From NCBI GenBank assembly GCA_029961685.1, contig JARWKL010000016.1:3845207-3909206 (forward strand): 64,000 nucleotides of DNA. Reading direction: 5' to 3'. This DNA is from Aristolochia californica (Eukaryota > Streptophyta > Magnoliopsida > Piperales > Aristolochiaceae). The position numbers and the translations under genes were made by a program. Below the pieces are notes generated by a model. It did no database searches. It had not been told where the DNA came from and saw nothing but the letters and a program-made list of their open reading frames with translations. Shown here one piece after another: positions 25,134-36,778 of the stretch (the first letter of the stretch is position 1; every line of letters begins with the position of its first letter).

Positions 25134-25703
25134 ACTACATCATCATGGCATCCTGCAATGCTACCTTCTCTTCTGCTGACACCACTAACCTCAACGCACT
25201 TTAATTAGAATGGCTTGCCCACCTCCTCGACTTTGGGAGGAGAGACCACCAGAATCATTCTCCCACATTTATGAGTCTGAGGGCTAAGTTCCTCTGTGCC
25301 AAGGCTTCGCCAACCCACAGACGTGAACCCTGGTCGGTTTGTGGTTCAATCCTATGTCCAACTTGGTTCACAAAGATTTGAAAAAGAAACTCCATGCTCA
25401 ATTTGGTGAACAAAATTTTCCTTTCATCAAAACATCTCAGGCTCAAACCCCTTCATATCTCCATTTTTTCAACTTTTTCTGGAACCTAGTCTTCTCTATA
25501 CAAAACCACCTCCTTCTTCTGCACACCATTATCTCCCCATTACTCGATCCGGATTTATCCCATGTGCTATTTATACTGATTCAGTCGATGATTTCATGCA
25601 AGCCACTGATTCTTTCGTAGATTCCTCCTCGCTGCACTAGGCTTCCAGTTTAGAACCTAGTGAGACATGAATCACTCCTCCTACACCTGCTTCTGCACTA
25701 CCA

Positions 25704-27537
25704 TTGGGTTCTCACCCTATGCTTACACGAGCTAAAGCTGATATTTTTAAAACTCTCCATCCGACCAACCTTGGTATTGTGGGATCGTCTGGACTTCTCT
25801 CTGCTCTTCTTGTCTCTACTGGGCCTAAAGGATTCAAATCCTCCACTAAGAATCTTGCTTGGCTTGCTGCCATGGATGAAGAACTTCAAACTCTGTAAAA
25901 TAATCGAACCTTGATTTTAGTCCCTCGACCTACCAACACCAACATCGTGGGCTCCAAATGGGTGTTTTAGACCAAATATCTACCTAATGGATCCATTGAG
26001 CGTCTCAAAGCACACCTCTTTACCAAGGGTTACACTTAGGTACCTTCTTGACTACACTGAAACCTTTAATCCTATTGTTAAGGCTACCATTGTTAGAGTT
26101 GTGATCTCTGTTGCTATGACTAACAAATGGCCTATTTGCCAACTTGATGTCAAGAATGTGTTCCTTAATAGTGCTCTCACTGAAAATATTTATATGAAAC
26201 AACCTTCTGGGTAAATTGACCCTCATTTTTCTCATCACGTTTGTCAGTTGCAGAAAGCTTTTTATGATTGCAAGCAAGCTCCTTGTGCCTTGTTCCAGTG
26301 ATTCAGTTATTCTATCACTCAACTTAATGTCAAGAATGCATTCCTCAACAATACTCTCACTGAAAATGTTTATATGGAAAAATCTTTATCACGTTTGTCA
26401 GTTGCAGCAAGCTCTCTATGGTCTCAAGCAAGCTCCTCGTGCTTGGTTCCAATACTTCAGGTCTTTTATCACTCAACTTGGTTTATCTTGTAGCCGTGCT
26501 GATATTTCTTTATTTGTTTTTTCATAAGTATTCAGACATTATTTATCTGCTCCTTTATGTTGATGACATCATTGTTACTGGCAACAACTCCGCTCTTATC
26601 ACCAACTTCACTCGTAAGATCAATTCTGAGTATGCCATTAAGGATTGGGTCTTCTTAGTTACTTTCTTGGCCTTAAGGCTTTGCCAACTACCGATGGACT
26701 ATTTATAAGTCAACTCAAATATGCGCGGGATATCTTGACTATAGCTGAGTTACTTGATAGCAAACATGTCCATATGCCTATGGTCATTTCCCAATATTTG
26801 TCCATTGGTGGTTATCTATTTTTGGATCCTACTGTTTACAGGTCTCTCGTTGGCGCATTTCAATACTTGACCATCACATGCCTTGATATTGCCCATGCGA
26901 TCAACTCTGTTGGCCAATTTTTGCTTGCTCCCATTGAAGATCATTTTCTTGTTGTTAAGTCTATGCCTCGCTATGTCAAACACACCATTCTTTGGCCTTA
27001 GCTTTCGTCCATCTGCTACTCCTGGTGCTTTAATTACTTACTCTAATGCTGACTGGGCAGGTTGTTCTGACACTCGTTGCTCTACCTTTGGTTACTTCTT
27101 TTATCTTGGAGAAAGTTTGATTTCTTGGAGTGCTAAAAAGCAACTTACGGTATCACGTTCCAACAGTGAATTTGAATATCGTGTTCTTGCGCACACTGCA
27201 TCTAAACTTCTTTGGCTTACGTATCTCCTTTGCGATCTACATGTTCCTATGCCACATCAACCTCTTCTCTTATGTGACAGCAAAAGTGCAATATTCCAGA
27301 GCTCCAATCTAGTTTTTCATAAGCGAGCCAAGCATGTTGAATTAGATTGTTATTTCTTTCGAGAACTTGTTGTTGCTGACAAAATTCACACGCAGTATGT
27401 GTCATCTCACTTGCAGGTTGTAGATATTTTCACCAAAAGTACTCCACACCCACTTTTTGAAATTTTTTTTGTTCCAAACTTCACGTTTGTTCCAATCCAA
27501 CGCTCAACTTTTGGGGGAGCTGTGAAGGATACACCAT
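25704..27537 (+). pseudogene. Broken copia RT-RNase H (outer element)
   Basis: The RT begins around 25704 with HPMLTRAKADIF and PKGFKSSTKNLAWLAAMDEEL. It continues through PTNTNIVGSKWVF, CQLDVKNVFLNSALTENIYM and LYGLKQAPRAWFQ, and the catalytic YVDD box at 26557-26568 is intact. RNase H runs to about 27500 with ADWAGCSDTRCSTFGY, SWSAKKQLTVSRS and LLLCDSKSAIF. Several frameshifts and stops break it, and a 180-bp tandem duplication (26141-26320, 26321-26500) repeats the QLDVKN to YGLKQAP segment. It is dead, but the motif order is that of a copia pol. Confidence 0.9.
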
Positions 27538-27669
27538 AACAGCAGTCGAAGACCAAATCGCGAGATGTAGTAGAAAAACCATTGTAAATTCTTTTGTAAA
27601 TTCTGTATAAATAAATGTAAATCTCACCATTTAATTTGTGGTGATTTCAAAGATTTTTAAATCTTCTCA
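27521..27669 (+). repeat. 3' LTR of outer copia
   Basis: 149 bp, beginning TGTGAAGG right after the polypurine tract and ending CTTCTCA before the ACTCT TSD. Confidence 0.85.
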
Positions 27670-27674
27670 ACTCT

Positions 27675-28250
27675 AACCCAAGGAAGGAAAGTGTTTGAAA
27701 CATTTCCATCTAGTTGACAACCAAAATCAGAGCAAGAGCCTGAACCAAATCAAACCCTCGCCAAAGGCAGCTCTCATGGCAAATCAAAGCAAAAATCTCT
27801 CCTAGGTGGTAAAGCACATCTTTCTATAATAAATTAGGTTCTTTATTTCTACATAAGATATATTTCTGGCATTCTTTAGTTGTCGAAGGAGCTGCCACTA
27901 ATGCAGTTCACGTAAATCACATGATTTGAATTTTAAGAATTCATTAAAGTATGAAGACATTTTCTTTCAATCCAATCAGGAAACGAGACTTTGGAGTAGA
28001 TAAAAACAGAAAGTTGGCCGGTGCTTGTATTTACAAGTAGAGGCAAAACATTGGAAAGTATAATAAAAGAACTCAAGCCTAAAACTCCAAGAATATTTTA
28101 TGCGAATCATTGAATTAAAAACTAAACTATACTGCCACCATCGGATAAGCAAAAGGCATTCAAACAAACTCTCTCAGAGACTGAAGACCATGTGAAAAAT
28201 TATGCTTCAACAGGCTGACCAAAACACTCACAAAGAGAGACCCACAACCA
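27675..28250. other. Upstream region of the 28390 peptide gene
   Basis: AT-rich flank without a recognisable gene, directly upstream of the TATA box at 28251. Confidence 0.4.
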
Positions 28251-28256
28251 TATATA

Positions 28257-28258
<2 letters not shown>
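28251..28258 (+). promoter_or_regulatory. TATA box of the 28390 peptide gene
   Basis: TATATACA, 139 bases before the ATG and just upstream of a GA microsatellite. Confidence 0.5.

Positions 28259-28259
<1 letters not shown>

Positions 28260-28292
<33 letters not shown>
28260..28292 (+). repeat. (GA)n microsatellite in the leader
   Basis: About 16 GA units immediately downstream of the TATA box, so probably within the 5' UTR or at the transcription start. GA/CT repeats here are common in plant promoters and are bound by GAGA-binding (BPC) proteins. Confidence 0.9.
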
Positions 28293-28293
<1 letters not shown>

Positions 28294-28389
28294 AAAGCAG
28301 AAGCAGAAGCAGAAGAAGATACTGGATTATCTTATTTTGTTGGTGAGAGAGAGCAAAGCAGAAGGTGCTGTCTGCTGAGAGTGAGGAAG

Positions 28390-28635
28390 ATGGCAACCAG
28401 AAAGGGCTTAACATTGTCTTTAATGGCGTTAGTCACCATTTTGGTGTTGTCAACTTTGCTTCCTTCAGTGCATTCGAGAGCTCAGGGCGTGAAGGATACA
28501 GAGTCCTCTGGCCAGTCTGCTGGAGGGGAGGTGGATACACGATTCCTTCCTATCAACCACTCGGGTATCCTCCTCTCTCGGGGTCTGCTCATCGAGATTG
28601 CTTCAGGTCCCAGCAAGAAAGGCCCAGGCAATTAG
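28390..28635 (+). CDS. PIP/PIPL-like secreted peptide precursor 2 (81 aa)
   Basis: The product is an 81-residue precursor. Residues 1-29 (ends LLPSVHS) form the signal peptide, with the hydrophobic core LSLMALVTILVLSTLL. The middle is Ser/Gly/Glu-rich and lacks cysteine. The C terminus is LLIEIASGPSKKGPGN, with the core at 72-81, immediately before TAG. It lacks the post-signal R-x-L-x4-E-x-GC block found in the 16.8, 34.3, 36.5, 38.8 and 56.0 kb genes, so it is the most divergent intact member. It lies alone between two repeat tracts, single-exon. The role is inferred from the family: a secreted precursor processed to a C-terminal signalling peptide for a leucine-rich-repeat receptor kinase. 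Confidence 0.88.
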   Translation: MATRKGLTLSLMALVTILVLSTLLPSVHSRAQGVKDTESSGQSAGGEVDTRFLPINHSGILLSRGLLIEIASGPSKKGPGN

Positions 28636-29039
28636 TTTTTTTCTTTCAAATCTCTTTGGTCCTTTTTATCTTTCTCTATATGTGAAATTGGAAACTTTTT
28701 TCTATGAAATTTAATTTTGTCAAGAAAAGTTCATAGACTGGACTAGTGGAAAATGTGAGGAAATGCAGTTTCTGCTAAAATGAATGATTACGCAATATAA
28801 GAAGACAAGGATACATTTTTATTTGGAACTGGTTTGGGACACATTAATTAATTCTAGTCCATCAGTCAGTAGTGCAAAGCATTTTCATCATCCCTACTGG
28901 TTTTGTATAAACTTGGCTTTGTTCTATGGGCAGCTGCAGTTTGGCCGACGTCCTTCTCCCTCTTGACATTGCTTGCAGTCCCAATAAGAAATGTTATGCT
29001 ACCATCTACAAATACTTTCAAACTAAATACATTTTCAGA

Positions 29040-29205
29040 TAACTATAAATACAACCTCAAGGCAAGAGGTAGAGCATTCATGCCTCTTTCTTTTAGCTCA
29101 AATTCGTCCATACTCCTTTCTCTCGTTTCCTATTCCTTCTCTCCCTTGGTTTATTCTCTTCTCTCATTCCTTTGAGATCCATTGTCCTTAGAAATCAACA
29201 AAAAA
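29040..29205 (+). repeat. LTR-like dispersed repeat, copy 1
   Basis: CTATAAATACAACCTCAAGGCA..., AAATTCGTCCATA and CTTCTCTCCCTTGGTTTATT match 41235-41440. The TATA followed by a pyrimidine-rich leader suggests the R-U5 part of an LTR. No partner LTR nearby. Confidence 0.6.
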
Positions 29206-29314
29206 TAGATGTGAACCCTAGTTACAATTATTTTATTTTTTTTGGAAAAATGTTGGATTTGACCACTATAGGAAGGAGAAATCTAAGGAGACAAACCCAA
29301 TGTCCATTTGAGCG

Positions 29315-29318
29315 CCCC

Positions 29319-29375
<57 letters not shown>

Positions 29376-29396
29376 ACACCCACACACACACACACC
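29315..29396 (+). repeat. Poly-C run followed by (CA)n microsatellite
   Basis: 21 C residues (29315-29335), then CA dinucleotides with three CCCA interruptions to about 29396. Proline- and His/Thr-rich frames crossing it are artefacts. Confidence 0.95.
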
Positions 29397-29429
29397 CCTA
29401 TCTGAAGGAAAAAGGAGTAGAACCTCATG

Positions 29430-32400
29430 CTATAGAAATTTAAAGTTTTTGAATGTCATACCAAATTCAAATATGGTAGGCTTTCAAAATTTTTGAGTGA
29501 CCTACCAACATATTTAGTAGTAAAAAAGCATTTATTAATTATTTTTTACACCTTGTTTTCACTTGTTTTGGTTAAATGCCCAAACTAGCTTTATTAGGCA
29601 TTTGTCAAGTCTCAGTCAACTACCTTTCTCAACAAAAGTTGGAAGGCTTCGTTGGGCTAGAATAATCAATGAGCATGGCATAGCCAAATCAAGAAGCTTA
29701 AGAAGCATTTGATCTTGATCCAATTCCCCATGCATGGGGCAAAATGGTGGTCGATGAAGACCTTTTCTCACTATAGGTTGAGGTAGAAATCTTTGTATAC
29801 AACTCTGAGAGGATTAAACACTCACAATTTGAAAGGTTTTTTTCCTTCTCCAAAGCTTTAATTGAAGTCAAATTTGATAATTTTTTTCATTGAGCTAATT
29901 ATTACAGTGGTTATTCTCTTAAATCGTGATTGAATACTTAAATATAAGTGTGTTTAAAATGTACCAAGTGTTTTTAATATAATATTTGATTCAATAATTG
30001 CATTTTAAGTAGTTGTGTGATTGGCAACCACTTAGAATCAATTTTGGAACCTCTTTTAATTTCAAATGGTATCGATACATGCTAATAAATTGATTTATTG
30101 AGGCATTTGAAAGGGCCTTTGAAAATTATTGAAATTTGGGGATAAGATTTTAAACCCAAATATCTACATGCATAACTTTGAAATATATTAATGATACATG
30201 GTCAAGTACTGTGAATCGGTACTAGTAGACTTTGAAACCATTTACTAAAGTTCATATTACTATTTGTGGACTATACTTTGAAATCAATTATTACATTGAG
30301 TTGCTTTTGTGTGCATTCCCTAATTTGAAAAACCAATCTAAGATTTACATTCAGCCTATATTTTTAATCAAGTCATTAAGGACTATTATGAGCTATTTAT
30401 ATTTTCAAATCACATTAAGGACTATTTTGAGTTGTTGATTAAATTGAGTAGGTAATTAACATTGGTGCACCTATTTGTTTATACTTGGATTCTTAAATCA
30501 GCATTGAGGCAATTTTATTGTATTACAAGCAAGTAATCCTTGCAATTTGTGGCATGCCTTGAGTAGGCAAGATAATCCTCAACCCAAAGTGTTTGAGAGA
30601 ATTTGTTGCGTCGGAGGAGTAGAAAATAGGAAGTTGTGTTTGCCATTGGTGAGCAAGAAGACCTTGTGTAGATAGGTGATGTTGAAAATCCCTTTGTGGA
30701 CCTAGGCTAGTGTGCCTAGTGAGCTACTAAAAATACCTATGTGGGTCTAGGCTTGTGTAGTCTAATGAGCTATTGGAATACCCCTTTGTGGGTCTAGGTT
30801 AGGCAACCTAGTTAGCTATTGTAAATCTAATTAAAAGTGTGATGTGTAAGTTGATTGTTATAGGAAATTGAGTGGCATAGGTCCATATGAGGGTACCATT
30901 TTAATTAGCCTTAGAGGCAATTTCACATAAATATCAGAGGGCAACCCAAGCTTAACCCAAGCTTATTGGAGCCTCAAGGTGCTAAAACATCATGGGGGTG
31001 GACTAGCAATCTACAGAAGGATTATGAACCACCTAAATGTGTAGTTTGTATGTAATTGCTTCAACTTGTACCTTGATCATTGTCCATGAATACGTGTAAA
31101 CTATAAAACCAACCTTCTACTTTGAATTAATTAAAATAACCAAAACACTCACATAAGAATTAAGCCAAAGGAGTTAAAGTAAAGAACAAATGTTCACACA
31201 CCTATTCAATACCCCCACACACCTCCCCCACAAACCTAACAACAAGCATGGCTCCGTTCTCCCTCTCACTCCCAAATGTTATCCTATCTTAAGTAACTAT
31301 GCATAATGCTATGGGGATTTTGTAATGAAGCGTTTATGCAATTGGAGCATTTATTACATTATTTTGGTATGTTGTTATGTTTTTGTAAGGTTTTGAAGTG
31401 TCTTTACTTTTTAATAGTTTTGAGCTTGTTGTGGTGATACAAAGCAACATGTTGAGTTCTACATCAACCCAAGTGTACGACTGCCACTTGTGCAAGCTTT
31501 ATTGGTCCAACTTTCCCTTCCCCTTTCAACTCCATTCGATATTTTTTTTTTCTTATGTTGGGGATTGGAACAGTTGTCTAAGGGTGTTTTAAAAATTTGG
31601 TGTTTCTACCATTTTAGGGACGACAAACTTTTTCACTTGATTCTTCTTGATTTTTCTTGTCTTTAAGAAATTAAAAAATTGATAGAATGAGTTTCCTATT
31701 TCACTAATGGGAAACTATAGGAAAAATAAACCAAGAAGTACTAAAGTGGTTCCTAATCACTTACCTCATACTGCAACCTTATTTTTATTTATTAAAAACT
31801 ATATTTTATGTCAATGTAAACACAAACACTTTCATTATCATTTCTAATATGGCGGTAGAAAGGTATAAAAACTTGTCAATGGGAATTGTTTTCAATAAGA
31901 AAAAATTTCAATGGAAAATTGGTCAAAGGAAAATGATCTTCCCATCATTTTGTTTTTCCTATAGTAGCACAAACAATCTCTTGGTGAAGATTAGTGTTTT
32001 CCTTTTCCTTATTTTGGGCTATTAATTGTGTAAGTTAAGGGCTTTTATATTTGGAGGTAGTGGTTTCCCATAGTTTAGCACACCGTGAGTAATGTATTTA
32101 TCCCTCAACATGTGCTGAAGAGAGTACTATTATCAGCTAAGATTTATTTGAAAGACTCAAGATACCTCTAAGTACCTAAATTTTGATGATAATAAACTCT
32201 ACCATTTACATTAGTCTTGAGTGAAATTTTTGAAGAGGGATTTCAGACTTTTTTGAAAAGAGAGTTGAATCCATAGAGAGCATTCAAGCCCTCCAACATG
32301 AAGGAAAAGAAAAAGGAATTGAACCTCAATTACAATGAGTTTTAAAATAAATAAAAAAGGAGTCAAACCCTCACTTGGAGTGGATCCCACCATGAAATAG

Positions 32401-33580
32401 GAGACAAATCCTAATAATGGAAAATTCCTAAAAATAAAAAGGTCAACCCCAGCCCCAGGCATAGGAGTTGAACCCATAAGACAATCAGAACTACAAAAAC
32501 TTCAGAAATAAAAGAGAAAAAAAGGATTTGACCCTTTGTACTAAAGTACACGCAATAGGAATTGGCTACATATGAGGATTCGACCCATCTGCGTGAAAAA
32601 AAAAAAAAAAAGAGATTCAAATCCACCTAACAAAAAGTTTTTAAATAGAGAAAGGAGTTAACCTTTATAGGGTGCAAAAGCAATAGGAGTCAAACCCATG
32701 AAAGGACTCGACTACAAACTCAAGTCATTGGAAGAAAAATGAGTAGAACCTAAGTAAAGGATTCAACCTCATGCTATAGAAATTCAAAGTTTTTGAGTGT
32801 CACACCAGATCCAAATATGGTAGGCCTTCAAATTTTGTGAGTGACCTACCAACATATTTAGTGGTAAAATAAGATTTATAAAATATTTTTCATAATTTTT
32901 GGACCTTGTTTTCACTTATTTTTGTTAAATGCCAAAAATAGCTTTATTAGGCATTTGTAAAGTGTCCATCAACTACATTTCTCAACAAAAATTGGAAGGC
33001 TTCGTTGAGCTAGAATAATGGTAGAGCCAAATCAAGAAGCTTAAAAGCATTTGATCTTGATCTAATTCCTTATGCATGGAGCAAAACGCTTGTCAAAGAA
33101 GACCTTTTCTCGCTATAGGTTGAGGTAAAAAATCTTTGTATACAACTCTAAGAAGGTTAAACACTGAAGTGGTGCTACTCATTAAATAGTTAGCTCTTTA
33201 CTCTTGTCGTGTATTCTACGAATGATTCTCTCGATCTTGAATCAAGACCCAAGTGTTAGGCTGATATTTTAAACCCTTATTGAACTTTTGGTTGTAAATG
33301 TCATTTAGCTGATTTTTAGTGGATGGTTTAATTCTAGGGCAAGGACTCCTTGGGAGTGGACGAACAATCTAAAATATTGATTGTGAATCACTATAAAAAT
33401 TTGAGGTGTAGTGGTGACTAATTGTATTTGTTGTTTAAATTTGCTTATTTGTCAATGTTTTGATTGTAGGTAAGGTAAAAATTCAAATTAAACCTGAAAT
33501 TTTGACAAAACTATTCTCCCCCTCCCCTTCTAGGTTTATCCTTGCGAGCCCTTACACTTGGTACCTTGTATTTTAGCAGT
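29430..33580. repeat. Repeat-rich, gene-free interval
   Basis: 29430-29830 and 32765-33170 are diverged copies of one repeat (shared ATGCTATAGAAATT, GTAGGC-TTCAAA, GAGTGACCTACCAACATATT, TTTATTAGGCATTTGT). 30690-30825 has three ~55-bp tandem units built on CCTTTGTGGGTCTAGGCTAG. 33170-33580 matches 46590-47105 and 18770-19121, and ends in CTCCCCCTCCCCTTCTAGG. These look like old retroelement LTR material. I see no gene. Confidence 0.6.
32250..32780 (+). repeat. Degenerate minisatellite with GAGTTGAACC-type core
   Basis: About a dozen irregular units of 35-60 bp each carry a GGAGTYRAACCC-like core separated by A/T-rich spacers. Reverse-complement versions occur at 45790-46370. Confidence 0.6.
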
Positions 33581-34192
33581 ATAGATATGATAACCCCTAC
33601 CCATTCAAATTCTATCTCGAGTCTTGCCAAATCAATTCAACACTAGTGATGATAATTAACGTGATGCAGTCCAATTTTGTTCTCTAGATGCAGCACATAA
33701 AGGGCATGCAAATGCACTACAAGTTTTATTGCACTTTCTGGGAAGTGTATTTAAATGTTCAAATAAGAGTATGTATGTTCGAAGTTTTGGCTGGGGTGGA
33801 AGCCAACGTCGTTTCTAAAAGCATTCTTTAGAAGTTGAATAAATAACATAAAAACGATTGCTAAGCAGTATTATAAGCTGGGAAAGAAGATGGTCGTGAC
33901 ACATGAGAACCAACTAAACGTTGCCAATTTAAAAAAAGTTATTCAAACAATGGCCTCTAAAACAAGTGTAGACTGTGGACTGCTTTTGGAATTCAAAAGA
34001 CTTGGGTAAGCCCTTCTATTTACAAACATTACTGTTCCCAAATCCCCTCGTGTATGAATCTTCTCTACTTTTAGATCGTCCTGCAGCCCAGTGTGAACAA
34101 ATCCTGGCTTTCACAACTTTCTCCTTGGATTTACTTTGACAGCGGTAACCCAAAAGGCCTGTCGAGGCCTTCTCGGGCTTCCCCAGCTACTC

Positions 34193-34199
34193 TATATAT
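34193..34199 (+). promoter_or_regulatory. TATA box of the 34315 peptide gene
   Basis: TATATAT, ~120 bases before the ATG, conserved at 38695 and 55914 in the sister copies. A TTGAC core (W-box-like) at 34136-34140 is shared by all three copies. Confidence 0.55.
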
Positions 34200-34314
34200 C
34201 AGAGCAAACGTCAGCTATCAGATTTCACAATCTTGTCTTCGTCTTGGCTCGATCGAGTTCAGGAGAGGAAGAAGGAGAGAGAGAGTGTGAGAAGTGGTCT
34301 CTGATCGAGTGAGA

Positions 34315-34578
34315 ATGATGGCTCTGAGAACAACCTCTAAACTTTTGTTTTTGGTGATATTGATTGTTGTTTTGGTTGCAGTATCGACCATGCTTCCTTC
34401 TGTGCAGTCGAGAATCCTTATTGTGGGAGAAGAGGATGGGTGCAACTCACTGGAGTCTGCAGCCAATTCAAATGCAGTGAACCCATGTTTCATCTCTCAC
34501 TATGGTGCTGCTAGAGCTTCCATGCCCTCGTTCTTTAACATTGCTGCTGGCCCCAGCAAGAAAGGCCCTGGCAATTAG
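34315..34578 (+). CDS. PIP/PIPL-like secreted peptide precursor 3 (87 aa, block A1)
   Basis: The product has 87 residues. The signal peptide is about residues 1-32 (LLFLVILIVVLVAVSTMLPS core, ends VQS). RILIVGEEDGC follows, then a middle with a second Cys at 58 (NPCFISHYGAA), and the C terminus is FFNIAAGPSKKGPGN with the core at 78-87. The core begins AGPS instead of SGPS. There are two consecutive ATGs (34315, 34318), and I chose the first. No in-frame ATG exists further upstream in the transcribed leader. It is the most diverged of the three block-A copies: LIVGEEDGCNSL here against LTVREERGCNSV in the others. Family role as for the other PIPL-like precursors. Confidence 0.9.
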   Translation: MMALRTTSKLLFLVILIVVLVAVSTMLPSVQSRILIVGEEDGCNSLESAANSNAVNPCFISHYGAARASMPSFFNIAAGPSKKGPGN

Positions 34579-35023
34579 TTATCCTCAACTTCCGCCCACC
34601 TTAATGGCTAGCTCCCTGCCTTTTTTTCTTCTTTCTTTCCTAAACTGTAATGGGTGCAAATAAGGTCTTGTCTGTGTTTAGTACTCAACGGAGTCTCTGC
34701 AATTTTATTTTGACAGCACTAGGCGTCTCTTCTGTTTCGATTGTCCCTTAAACCTTCACTTTAGCCAATGTAAGTGTGGTATTAAGTCTATCAGTCAGAA
34801 TTTTACCCAGAGAAGTCAGAGAAGTGTCGGTGAAAGTCTGTTATCTTGGTTTGCTAATCAGGATTTTTGTTATGAATGAACTTTCATAATGCTGAATATC
34901 TTATATTGTCATTCTTTAAACTTTATATATACAACCAAATAAGAGAAGACACAAATGAACTTAATGGAGTTTTTTCATTGACAAATTGTGATACAAACAT
35001 AAAGGGAATCTCAATTACATAAA

Positions 35024-35990
35024 TTACATAATAGAATTGAGTCTCATATGTTCAACATGTCCCTTATAAGCAATGGGTGGTAGACCTTTTGTCAACGGAT
35101 CAGGGATCATTAATCTAGTGTTGATGTGTTCCACAACCACTTCGTTTACTTTGACATGTTCACGAATAGCTAAAAACTTTATGTCAATGTGCTTACTACG
35201 ACTTCGACTCTTATTATTCTTGGCCAAAAACATTGTTGAGGAATTGTCGCAATAAATCCTTAATGGCTTAGAAATTGTGTCAACAGTTTCAAGCCCTAAA
35301 ATAAAACTCCTCAACTATATAGCCTGTGATAACGCTTCAAAACATGTAACAAACTCTGTTTATGTGGTAGAAGTAGCAAACAAAGATTGTTTTTTCACTT
35401 TTCCAAGAAATGACCCCTCCAACTAATAAGAAGACGTATCATGATGTCGACTTTCTCGAATTTTTTTTAAAACTTTTAGAACTAGAAAACATTTATTTTT
35501 CAACTTTGTAATTTTTTTTTTAAAAAGGCAGCCGAAAAAATCATAGTCTGAATATCTACTCACTTCCAGATGATCAGATCGTTTGCACGTAAGCTTGTAG
35601 TCTATAGTCCCCTGAAGGTATCACATGACTTTCTTTGCAGCTTTCCAATGGTCCAAATCGGGATTACTTTGATATCTGCCTAACATTCCCACTGCATATG
35701 CTATGTCAGGTCTTCTACAAACCTAATCATACATTAAACTGCCACCTGCGGAAGTATATGAATTGTTTCATTTGTTCCCTCTCTAAATTATTTCGTGGAC
35801 CTTGTTCCAAACTCAATTTGTCACATTTCACAATAGGTTATATCTCTAGGATTTTGTTAATATTGGTTTCTTGAGACAATCCTAATGTCTCTTGGGATCT
35901 GTCTCTATTAATATTTATGCCTATGACATAAGAAGTTTTGCCCATATCTTTCATATCAAATTTCATCGAGAGATTTTGTTTAACCTCGTG
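35024..35990 (-). pseudogene. Copia RT-RNase H fragment
   Basis: On the - strand, 35314-35024 encodes an RNase H end (LRIYCDNSSTMFLAKNN, SKHIDIKFLAIREHV, DPLTKGLPP). Upstream sequence up to about 35990 carries frame-shifted RT/RNase H remnants, recognisable as antisense of the PDLGYAVGML-type block and the region beyond. No LTRs, gag or integrase are found, so it is a truncated fragment lying between two peptide genes. Confidence 0.82.
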
Positions 35991-36383
35991 AAATAATCCT
36001 ATTGATTGTGACGTAAGGTGTTACGTGTGTTGCAAAACATGTATTGTCTATAATGGGTCAAATTTTTACCTACCTACCAAGACGCCCAACCGTGCTCCTA
36101 ACGTTTTCCCTCAACAAAAATTCATTTTCACCCTTTGAACTTTCCAAAAGCCCTTAGAATCAAATGAATAGCAGCCGTTGAAGGTTTCATTCTCGTATTT
36201 TTTTATATGGAAAGGGTTCATTCTCACAGTTTTTTTATTCTCGTATTGCCACACCTTTCGGTAAAGAAAAGCGATTCAAATCAACCCATTCAATGATTCA
36301 AACCCATGTAAAACATTTAGGGCTCAATCAAATTTTGACGGAAGAAGTAGACCCATCAAAACCATTTCACTGTCCCCTGATTC

Positions 36384-36391
36384 TATTTATA
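36384..36391 (+). promoter_or_regulatory. TATA box of the 36512 peptide gene
   Basis: TATTTATA, 128 bases before the ATG. Confidence 0.5.
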
Positions 36392-36511
36392 GAGGGCCTG
36401 CGTTCTCCTTCAATTCACAGCAGTATACGTCAATGAGAACAACCCACTCAGGGGAGAGAGAAGAGAAAGGCAGAGTTTGAAGAACAGGAGCTTAGAGTGA
36501 GAGTGAGAGCG

Positions 36512-36778
36512 ATGGCCCCCAAGAAAAGCTTCAAATCAATGAAAAGCTTGCCACTGGTGACTGTGATTCTCGTTTTGATGGTATTAGCTTGGATTCCATA
36601 TGCGCAATCGAGAACCCTGTCGGTGAAGAATGAGAACGGCTGTACCTCGGCTGAGGCTAGCCATTCCGCCGGATTGAACCCACTTCTATTCACCGTCAGC
36701 AGCTCAGGCGTCCGCCTGTATCAGCGTCTGCTATTCAATATCGCTTCTGGTCCCAGCAAGAAAGGTCCCGGAAATTAG
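36512..36778 (+). CDS. PIP/PIPL-like secreted peptide precursor 4 (88 aa)
   Basis: The product has 88 residues. A Lys-rich start (MAPKKSFKSMK) precedes the hydrophobic core LPLVTVILVLMVLAWIPYA, with cleavage near residue 33 (AQS). RTLSVKNENGC and a Ser-rich middle follow, and the C terminus is RLLFNIASGPSKKGPGN with the core at 79-88 next to TAG. It shares the post-signal R-x-L-x4-E-x-GC block with genes 1, 3, 6 and 8 but has one cysteine, not two. It is a single-copy member: the downstream block B duplication starts about 170 bases after its stop and does not carry it along. The single ATG at 36512 is the first in the leader. Confidence 0.9.
   Translation: MAPKKSFKSMKSLPLVTVILVLMVLAWIPYAQSRTLSVKNENGCTSAEASHSAGLNPLLFTVSSSGVRLYQRLLFNIASGPSKKGPGN

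Larger units (their letters stand above)
19127..27669 (+). mobile_element. Outer Ty1/copia element (+), host of a nested copia
   Basis: The 5' LTR is 19127-19306, followed by a tRNA-iMet primer-site variant GGGTATCAGAACA (19307-19319). The 3' LTR is 27521-27669, preceded by the polypurine tract TTTTGGGGGAGC. The flanking TSD is ACTCT at 19122-19126 and 27670-27674. Coding remnants cover the region just before reverse transcriptase to the end of RNase H (25704-27537). Gag, protease and integrase are almost entirely missing. The body is split at 19759/25134 by a - strand copia. The short LTRs and the order of domains fit a copia of the Ale/Retrofit type; the lineage is my inference. Confidence 0.88.
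33786..34900 (+). repeat. Segmental duplication block A, copy 1
   Basis: Runs from GGCTGGGGTGGAAGCC through the peptide gene to GATTTTTGTTATGA. Matches 38302-39340 (A2) and, minus inserted elements, 52321-56560 (A3). This copy has an intact, MITE-free GTGGAAGCC site. Confidence 0.88.

Noticed and set aside
29172..29496. Frames with poly-Pro and His/Thr repeats
   Set aside because: Translations of the poly-C/(CA)n microsatellite.
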